Source: DASXMX01 sp036794395 (lineage in GTDB: Bacteria > Planctomycetota > Phycisphaerae > Tepidisphaerales > Tepidisphaeraceae). Taken from it: 20,428 nt of DNA. Position 1 is the stretch's first letter, and each line of letters begins with the position of its first letter. The translations under genes were made by a program, and so were the position numbers. Where the stretch lies: assembly GCA_036794395.1 (NCBI GenBank), contig DAIRGS010000112.1, forward strand, positions 1 through 20,428. Direction: 5' to 3'. This document shows, piece after piece, positions 15,130-20,428 of the stretch. Under the pieces are notes generated by a model. The model made no database searches. It worked only from the letters and a program-made list of their open reading frames with translations, and was not told where the DNA came from.

Positions 15130-17985
15130 ATGCCAAAGCGGATCGTTTTATCCTTTCTCATCATTGTGCTACAGGCATTGGTCCGTCCCACTGTCGCCGC
15201 CGAGCCCACCACCTTGTCCGCTACATGGGCCTGGCAACCTGTTGCCCGTCCCACTCTGCCCCAGGTGCGCGATCAGGCTTGGGGCAATCAGCCGATCGAT
15301 CAACTCGTGCTCGCACGCTTAGAGGTGGCGGGGCTGCGTCCGGGGCCTTCCGCGGATCGGCGGGCGCTGGTCCGCCGGGCGTACTTCGATCTGATCGGGC
15401 TGCCGCCGCCGGCTGAGGTGGTGGAGTCGTTCGTCAAAGACACCGCTGCCGATGCCTACGAAAAGCTGATGGACGGCTTACTCGCCTCTCCCCACTTCGG
15501 CGAGCGTTGGGCCCGCCACTGGATGGACCTGGTCCGCTATGCCGAGGGGTTTGGTCATGAGTTCGATTTCCCAATCGCCCACGCGTACGAGTACCGAGAT
15601 TACCTGATTCGCGCCTTCAATGCCGATGTGCCCTACAACCAGTTTGTCACCGAACACATCGCCGGGGATTTGCTTCCCAATCCCCGGCTGAATCCCCAAA
15701 GCCAATTCAACGAATCGATCATCGGCACGGGCTTTTGGTGGTTCGGCGAGCAGATCCACGCACCGGTTGATGTTCGCCAGAATCAGGCCGATCGCATCGA
15801 CAACCAGATCGATGTCATGGCCAAAACATTCCTCGGCCTGACCGTCGCGTGCTCCCGTTGCCACGATCACAAGTTCGATCCGATCAAGCAGAAGGATTAC
15901 TACGGCCTGTTCGGCATCGTCGAAAGCTCGCGACGCCAGGAGGCCATGCTCGATCCGCATGGGACCATCACCCGCATCGCTTCCGAAATTCAGTCGCTTC
16001 GCGCTCAAGGCGACGAGGTATTGAGGCGCGCGGTTTCCGCGCCCACAAACTTAGTGGAAGCAATCAAAGCGGATTCGGAACTCGGATCGGCGGCAAAGCC
16101 TTCGCACCCGCTCTTTGCCCTGGCAACGTGCCCGAAGGATGACAAAGATTTTGATCAGTGGCGTCGCGATACGCTGGTAAAGCTCACTAAAGCCGAGCAT
16201 CGGTCGACGGAGTCCCGCACACATAGTGCGGTGTTCAAATCATTCGCCCAGACCGGCTACAAAGACTGGGTCCGCACTGGCTGGGCGTTCGCCGGCGAGC
16301 CAACACGGCCAGGCAATTGGGATTGCAGCGCCGCCGATCCGGATATCGTCACCACCCCTTCCGCTCACAGTGGCGTGCTCTCCAATCGTTTGAAGGGCGT
16401 GCTCTCCTCGCCAAGCTTCATCATCTCCAAGCCGGCCCTGCTGTACCACGTCGCTGGCCAGGGCGGACGCGTGCGGCTGGTGATCGACGGATATCGCATG
16501 GATCAGTTCAGCGGCCTGCTGTTCGCCGGTGCGATCTTCGAGGTCAAGACCGCCGGCGAATTCGTCTGGCGACGGCAGGCGCAGGATGTCAGCCGGTACG
16601 TGGGCCAGCGTGCCCATATTGAAATCATCGACGAGGGCGATGAGTGGGTGGCGGTGGATGAAATCCGCTTCGCCGATGCTGATGCCCCCCTGCCGCAGGA
16701 TCCTCCCTCGGCCCTTTGTGCCGCGATTCTGAATGATCCACAGGTTGTTTCGATTGACGCTCTCTCGCGAGCGTACGCCTCCATAATCGCCCTGGCGCTC
16801 GAGGATTTTGCCAACGGTAAAACCGATGCCGATCAGGCGCAGATCATTTCATGGCTGATTCGACATCACATCGTTGATATCCGTTCAGAAAAGCTGGCGG
16901 ACCTTACAGCGATCAAGGCGCATATCGCCAATCTTTCCAATCAGGTCCCCGAACCCATGCGTGCCGTGGCGATGCTCGATGCCGATGGATTTGATGAGCG
17001 GGTGTTCGTTCGCGGGAACCACGGCTCGCTGGGCGAAAAAACCCCGCGCGCATTTTTATCGTCACTGGCCGGCACGGATCAACCTTCGATTGAATCGGGC
17101 TCCGGCCGCATGGAACTGGCCCGCCGGATGACCGATCCATCCGATCCGCTTCTTTCGCGCGTGATGGTCAATCGCCTCTGGCATCATCTGCTGGGCCGCG
17201 GAATCGTCGCATCGGTGGATGACTTCGGAAAAATGGGCGAGCGCCCGTCGAACCCTCAGCTCCTCGATTATCTGGCCGATGATTTCCGCACCCATGGCTG
17301 GTCCATCAAACGCATGATCCGACAGATCATGCTTTCGCGCACGTATCAAATGTCGAGCCGGGCCGCGGATGCCGATGCAGAGCGACAAGATCCGAACAAC
17401 ATCCTTCTGCACCGCGCCAATCTCCGCCGGCTCGAAGCCGAAGAAATCCGCGATTCGATGCTGGCCGCGTCGGGCCGGCTCGATCTCACGATGTTCGGCC
17501 CAAGCGTCGATGTGCATCTCACCGAGTTCATGGAAGGCCGCGGCAAGCCCAAGAGCGGCCCCCTCGATGGCGCCGGCCGGCGGAGCATTTATCTGGCCGT
17601 CCGCCGAAACTTCCTCTCCCCCATGATGCTCGCCTTCGATGCCCCCGCCCCTTTCAACACCATGGGCCGCCGCAGCGTTTCCAACGTTCCCGCGCAGGCC
17701 CTGATGCTGATGAACGATCCGTTCGTTCTACAGCAGGCTAAGAAATGGGCGGGGCATATCGCGAGCCAGAATGAACTCTCCGCGCGCCAGCGCATCGCCG
17801 CGATGTATGAAACGGCGTTCTCCCGCCCGGCAACGGATCGTGAGATCGACCGCGCATTACAATTCATGGAGTCCCAATCAAAAGAACTGGGAATCGCATC
17901 GGTTCCCTCGGATTTGAATCCGGCGGCATGGACCGATCTCGCCCACGGCCTGATGAATGCTAAGGAGTTCATCTTTTTGAATTAA
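15130..17985 (+). CDS. DUF1549/DUF1553 secreted cytochrome-like protein
   Basis: 951 residues with a Sec signal peptide (MPKRIVLSFLIIVLQALVRP, cleavage near TVAA at 21-24). DUF1549/PSCyt2 spans about 50-275: RRALVRRAYFDLIGLPPP (77-94), RWARHWMDLVRYAEG (126-140) and one haem motif CSRCHDHKFDPI (241-252). A galactose-binding-like insert lies at about 376-515 (WAFAGEP ... GGRVRLVIDGYRM ... YVGQRAHIEIIDEGDEWVAVDEIRF). DUF1553/PSD1 runs from about 656 to the end (RVMVNRLWHHLLGRGIV, RRLEAEEIRDSMLAASGRLD, SVSNVPAQALMLMNDPFV, AKEFIFLN). It lacks the separate PSCyt1 domain and second CxxCH of the 1657-5379 protein. No strong ribosome site precedes the ATG. It is followed after a hairpin by a DUF1501 gene on the same strand, repeating the pairing seen on the minus strand. 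Biochemical role unknown. Confidence 0.94.
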   Translation: MPKRIVLSFLIIVLQALVRPTVAAEPTTLSATWAWQPVARPTLPQVRDQAWGNQPIDQLVLARLEVAGLRPGPSADRRALVRRAYFDLIGLPPPAEVVESFVKDTAADAYEKLMDGLLASPHFGERWARHWMDLVRYAEGFGHEFDFPIAHAYEYRDYLIRAFNADVPYNQFVTEHIAGDLLPNPRLNPQSQFNESIIGTGFWWFGEQIHAPVDVRQNQADRIDNQIDVMAKTFLGLTVACSRCHDHKFDPIKQKDYYGLFGIVESSRRQEAMLDPHGTITRIASEIQSLRAQGDEVLRRAVSAPTNLVEAIKADSELGSAAKPSHPLFALATCPKDDKDFDQWRRDTLVKLTKAEHRSTESRTHSAVFKSFAQTGYKDWVRTGWAFAGEPTRPGNWDCSAADPDIVTTPSAHSGVLSNRLKGVLSSPSFIISKPALLYHVAGQGGRVRLVIDGYRMDQFSGLLFAGAIFEVKTAGEFVWRRQAQDVSRYVGQRAHIEIIDEGDEWVAVDEIRFADADAPLPQDPPSALCAAILNDPQVVSIDALSRAYASIIALALEDFANGKTDADQAQIISWLIRHHIVDIRSEKLADLTAIKAHIANLSNQVPEPMRAVAMLDADGFDERVFVRGNHGSLGEKTPRAFLSSLAGTDQPSIESGSGRMELARRMTDPSDPLLSRVMVNRLWHHLLGRGIVASVDDFGKMGERPSNPQLLDYLADDFRTHGWSIKRMIRQIMLSRTYQMSSRAADADAERQDPNNILLHRANLRRLEAEEIRDSMLAASGRLDLTMFGPSVDVHLTEFMEGRGKPKSGPLDGAGRRSIYLAVRRNFLSPMMLAFDAPAPFNTMGRRSVSNVPAQALMLMNDPFVLQQAKKWAGHIASQNELSARQRIAAMYETAFSRPATDREIDRALQFMESQSKELGIASVPSDLNPAAWTDLAHGLMNAKEFIFLN

Positions 17986-17989
17986 CCAG

Positions 17990-18038
17990 GTGACACGGGC
18001 TTCCAGCCCGCCCCGCACGGGCTGGAAGCCCGTGTCAC
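17990..18038. repeat. Perfect 21-bp stem hairpin (ACACGGGCTTCCAGCCCG family)
   Basis: Bases 17990-18010 and 18018-18038 are exact reverse complements around a 7-base loop (CCCCGCA). The hairpin starts 5 bases after the stop of the DUF1549/DUF1553 gene and ends 19 bases before the start of the DUF1501 gene. No T run follows, so it is not a classical intrinsic terminator. It may attenuate or stabilise the intercistronic transcript, or be a dispersed REP-like element. Confidence 0.85.
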
Positions 18039-18057
18039 ACGTAAAGCGGACGTCAAT

Positions 18058-19488
18058 ATGCACTGCCACAGATTTCAATCCACGCCCGTTTCCCGCCGCG
18101 ACATGCTCCGCCGCTGTGCCGGCGGCTTCGGCGCTGTGGCCCTCTCAGCAATGCTCACCCAGACCGCAAGAGCCGAAGCCCAAACCGCCGCCGGCCCCTT
18201 CGCCCCGCACGCCCCGCATTTCCCGCCCCGCGCCCGCAACGTCATCTTCCTCTATATGGATGGCGGCCCGTCGCAGATGGATACCTTCGATCCCAAGCCC
18301 CGTCTCACGGCCGAGCATGGCCAGCCCTTCAAGATGAAGAAGGAGCCCACGCAGTTCAACAACAACGGCAACACGCTTGGCTGCCCATGGAAATTTGCCC
18401 CCGGCGGCAAAAGCGGCATCCCCGTCAGCGACCTTTTCCCCCACGTCCGCCAATGCGCCGATGAGCTGTGCATCATCCGCTCAATGACGAGCAACTTCTC
18501 CGAACACCCCGGCGCCAACTACTTCCTCCATACGGGCACCGGCCAGCAGGGCCGTCCAAGCATGGGCTCCTGGTTCAGCTATGGCCTGGGCGCTGCCAGC
18601 CAGAATCTCCCGGCGTATGTCGTTCTCAATGGCGGCCTGATCCCGCCCGGCGGCGTCGATAACTTCAACAGCGGCTTTCTCCCCGCCACCCATCAGGCCT
18701 CCATCCTCCGCGCCGGCGCCCAGCCCGTGGCCAATATCAAGCCCATCGATGCCAGCCCCCGACTCCAGCAGAACAAGCTCGCCTTTGCCGCGTCGCTGGA
18801 CCGGGGCCTCGACGAGCAGCTCGGCCGTGCCGATGCAATTGAATCGGCGGTTGCCAATTACGAGCTGGCCTTCCGCATGCAAACCGCCGTCCCCGAACTG
18901 CTCGATCTCACCGGCGAATCAGCCGCCACCCTCAAGCTCTACGGCACCGATGCTCCCTACGAGCACACGCGCACATACGCCAAACAATGCCTGCTCGCCC
19001 GCCGGCTCATCGAACGCGGCGTGCGTTTCGTCGAACTCACCTGCCCCGCCATCGCCGGCAACGATCGATGGGACCAGCACGGCGGCCTGAAAAAAGGCCA
19101 CGAGCAGAACTCGCTGGCCGTCGATCAACCCATCGCCGGCCTCCTCCGCGATCTTCGGTCGCGCGGCATGCTCGACGACACGCTCGTCGTCTGGGCCGGT
19201 GAATTCGGCCGAACTCCCTTCGCCCAGGGAACCGATGGCCGCGACCACAACCCCTACGGCTACTCCCTCTGGCTCGCCGGCGGTGGCGTCCGCGGCGGAA
19301 CCATCTACGGCGCCACCGACGAGTACGGCTACAAAGTCACCCAAAACAAAGCCGAAATCCACGACCTCCACGCCACCATGCTCCACCTCATGGGCATGGA
19401 CCACAAACGCCTCACCTACCGCTGGGGCGGCCGCGACATGCGCCTCACCGACGTCTTCGGCGAAGTCCTCGAGCCCATCATCGCCTGA
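18058..19488 (+). CDS. DUF1501 family protein with Tat signal
   Basis: 476 residues. Twin-arginine signal VSRRDMLRRCAGGFGAVALS (11-30) with likely cleavage after TARAEA (36-41). Family motifs: NVIFLYMDGGPSQMDTFDPKP (61-81), CLLARRLIERGVRFVEL (311-327), WAGEFGRTPFAQGTDGRDHNP (379-399), SLWLAGGGVRGGTIYGATDE (403-422) and IHDLHATMLHLMGMDHKRLTYR (434-455). This is the canonical version of the family, with GEFGRTP and GRDHN intact, and belongs to the alkaline-phosphatase/sulfatase-like fold. It is about 40 residues longer than the minus-strand DUF1501 protein and clearly diverged from it, so the two pairs are not a recent duplication. It lies 72 bp behind the DUF1549/DUF1553 gene and is probably co-transcribed through the intervening hairpin. 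Periplasmic; reaction unknown. Confidence 0.95.
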   Translation: MHCHRFQSTPVSRRDMLRRCAGGFGAVALSAMLTQTARAEAQTAAGPFAPHAPHFPPRARNVIFLYMDGGPSQMDTFDPKPRLTAEHGQPFKMKKEPTQFNNNGNTLGCPWKFAPGGKSGIPVSDLFPHVRQCADELCIIRSMTSNFSEHPGANYFLHTGTGQQGRPSMGSWFSYGLGAASQNLPAYVVLNGGLIPPGGVDNFNSGFLPATHQASILRAGAQPVANIKPIDASPRLQQNKLAFAASLDRGLDEQLGRADAIESAVANYELAFRMQTAVPELLDLTGESAATLKLYGTDAPYEHTRTYAKQCLLARRLIERGVRFVELTCPAIAGNDRWDQHGGLKKGHEQNSLAVDQPIAGLLRDLRSRGMLDDTLVVWAGEFGRTPFAQGTDGRDHNPYGYSLWLAGGGVRGGTIYGATDEYGYKVTQNKAEIHDLHATMLHLMGMDHKRLTYRWGGRDMRLTDVFGEVLEPIIA

Positions 19489-19571
19489 CTTGGATGCCGA
19501 ACCCCCATCCCACCGTCTCCGCCCTCCCCATAACCCATCCCGCCTCCAATACCCTCAACGCACCCAACCCC

Positions 19572-19611
19572 ACCCCACGCCGGGTTAGAGCTGTACCCAG
19601 CGCCGGCCCGG
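19572..19611 (+). repeat. 40-bp direct repeat, copy 1
   Basis: Identical over 40 bases to 20133-20172 (starts ACCCCACGCCGGGTTAGAGC, ends GCGCCGGCCCGG). Looser similarity extends outward on both sides: CAACGCAC words upstream and CTCA.CGCGCTGC downstream. It starts 84 bp after the stop of the DUF1501 gene. It can form short GC-rich stems but is not a clear terminator. Confidence 0.85.
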
Positions 19612-19633
19612 ATCTCAACGCGCTGCGGAGCCG

Positions 19634-19657
19634 CATGCACCTGACTTTCCGTGCATG
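19634..19657. repeat. Short inverted repeat upstream of the small lipoprotein-like gene
   Basis: CATGCAC at 19634-19640 is the exact complement of GTGCATG at 19651-19657, with a 10-base spacer. It lies about 30 bp before the gene start and just upstream of a -10-like TATGAT (19674-19679). It could be an operator or chance. Confidence 0.35.
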
Positions 19658-19688
19658 ATGTGCCCGATGCGGGTATGATTCACGACCG

Positions 19689-20105
19689 ATGAGATGGTTC
19701 ATTTCCCTCTTGTGGTTTCTGGCGATCACATGCCTTGGCTGCAAGGCCGACCACGCTGTTCATTCCGTTCAAAGTCGTGACTACTCCGCTCAGATTAAAG
19801 CCTTGGAATCCGCTGATTCAGCCAACGATGTTGCTACCGCAATAGCTGCCGGTGACACACGTTTTGTAGGCATCATGGGCATTGGCGCGGTCGTACCCGG
19901 CGCTCCAGAATGGGTTCGCCTCGCGTCGCCCGGCTATGTTCGATTCATTCCCAATACGAGTGATGCTATTGAGAGCGAACAACACGGTAAGTTGCAACAC
20001 GTCGCGTACGAGTACGCGAGAAAGTACAACGAGGCTTTGCTGAGGAAGATGCCGTCGCTTGCAACGACCCGCCCCATCGAACAACGCACACCCGACTCAA
20101 ATTAG
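19689..20105 (+). CDS. Small putative lipoprotein, unknown family
   Basis: 138 residues. The N-terminus MRWFISLLWFLAITCLGC has a hydrophobic core and ends in Cys18, with Leu16-Gly17 before it; Cys at -3 makes the lipobox imperfect. The mature part has a helical stretch (AQIKALESADSANDVATAIAAGD, about 34-56), a Gly-rich segment RFVGIMGIGAVVPGAPEW (58-75), then SDAIESEQHGKLQHVAYEYARKYNEALLRKM. The last resembles small planctomycete hypothetical proteins of the type ...PGTSDAIES..H..L...A..YA..YN (recalled pattern, not searched). There is no obvious ribosome site; TATGAT ends only 9 bases before the ATG, which could mean a leaderless message. It sits between two identical 40-bp direct repeats. 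Probably anchored to an envelope membrane; function unknown. Confidence 0.75.
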   Translation: MRWFISLLWFLAITCLGCKADHAVHSVQSRDYSAQIKALESADSANDVATAIAAGDTRFVGIMGIGAVVPGAPEWVRLASPGYVRFIPNTSDAIESEQHGKLQHVAYEYARKYNEALLRKMPSLATTRPIEQRTPDSN

Positions 20106-20325
20106 CGCAACGCACTCAACTCCCCCAACCGCACCCCACGCCGGGTTAGAGCTGTACCCAGCGCCGGCCCGGCTCCTCAGCGCGCTGCCATTCACCCGTT
20201 CGACAACGCACCCAGCCGCCAATATGTAAATGATCTGATTCCTCAACCAGTTCCATGCATACCCATATGATATCCATGAATGGGAAACTGTAGGACATGT
20301 CAGACTGATGGGGTAAGCTGCGTCA
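20106..20325. other. Intergenic region with repeat copy and AT-richer stretch
   Basis: The first part carries the second 40-bp repeat. From about 20218 to 20310 the DNA is more AT-rich than its surroundings and contains TATGAT at 20266-20271, about 55 bp before the next gene, a possible -10 box without a convincing -35. No open frame resembling a protein is seen. Confidence 0.4.
20133..20172 (+). repeat. 40-bp direct repeat, copy 2
   Basis: Exact match to 19572-19611, offset 561 bp. It starts 28 bp after the stop of the small lipoprotein-like gene. Its upstream flank carries a few extra bases (CAACTC) compared with copy 1. Confidence 0.85.
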
Positions 20326-20428
20326 GTGCGCCGCCGCCTCATTACCCTCGCCGCTTTTCTGTCGCTGCTGCTGTGTGTGGCAACGGTGGCCCTGTGGGTG
20401 AGGAGCCACTGGATTGAAGACGAGATCA
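20326..20428 (+). CDS. N-terminus of a short membrane protein, cut by window end
   Basis: Partial: 34 residues from a GTG start to the window edge. An in-frame TAA at 20314-20316 rules out starts further upstream. The sequence MRRRLITLAAFLSLLLCVAT followed by VALWVRSHW is a basic N-terminus, one transmembrane segment and a Trp-containing turn. Planctomycetes carry a widespread family of short hypothetical proteins with this (M/V)RRRL...LSLLLCVATVxLWVRSxW start, and I recognise the pattern from that group. Function unknown. It probably sits in the cytoplasmic membrane with its C-terminal part outside. Confidence 0.75.
   Translation, partial: MRRRLITLAAFLSLLLCVATVALWVRSHWIEDEI

Noticed and set aside
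17990..18038. Classical intrinsic terminator
   Set aside because: The stem is very strong but no T run follows on either strand, and the next gene of the pair lies immediately downstream.

Overview
This window looks like part of a Planctomycetota chromosome, most likely class Phycisphaerae near the Tepidisphaeraceae (lineage inferred from gene content). The DNA is GC-rich. It carries PSCyt1/DUF1549/DUF1553 genes each paired with a DUF1501 gene, giant secreted repeat proteins with a LEPR-XLL-like N-terminus and a dockerin-like C-terminus, and several interspersed inverted repeats. A short artificial sequencing-adapter remnant shows that it comes from a Nextera-type short-read assembly, possibly a metagenome.

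Layout. Positions 1-346 are non-coding and repeat-bearing. Four genes then lie on the minus strand, transcribed from about 14.7 kb down to 0.35 kb: a 1857-residue FG-GAP/GloVer repeat protein (9147-14720); a paralogous FG-GAP protein (5543-9007) that is split here by an adapter artefact into 7007-9007 and 5543-7000; a 1240-residue LamG-PSCyt1-DUF1549-DUF1553 protein (1657-5379); and a Tat-exported DUF1501 protein (347-1660) that overlaps it by 4 nt. A 409-bp divergent intergenic region holds a 177-bp inverted-repeat element. On the plus strand follow a second DUF1549/DUF1553 protein (15130-17985), a perfect 21-bp hairpin, a second Tat-exported DUF1501 protein (18058-19488), a small lipoprotein-like gene between two identical 40-bp direct repeats (19689-20105), and the start of a short membrane protein cut by the window edge (20326 onward).

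How the genes relate. All six large products look exported. The two DUF1549/DUF1553 + DUF1501 pairs are a known planctomycete co-occurrence of unknown biochemical role. The two giant proteins share one plan: LERR-type N-terminus, seven FG-GAP units, an Ig-like module, seven more FG-GAP units, a conserved pre-dockerin module and a dockerin-like tail. The larger one has 14 GloVer-type repeats inserted before the pre-dockerin module. Repeat counts of 7, 7, 7, 7 and 14 fit whole seven-bladed propellers. I found no tRNA, rRNA, CRISPR array, transposase or phage gene.
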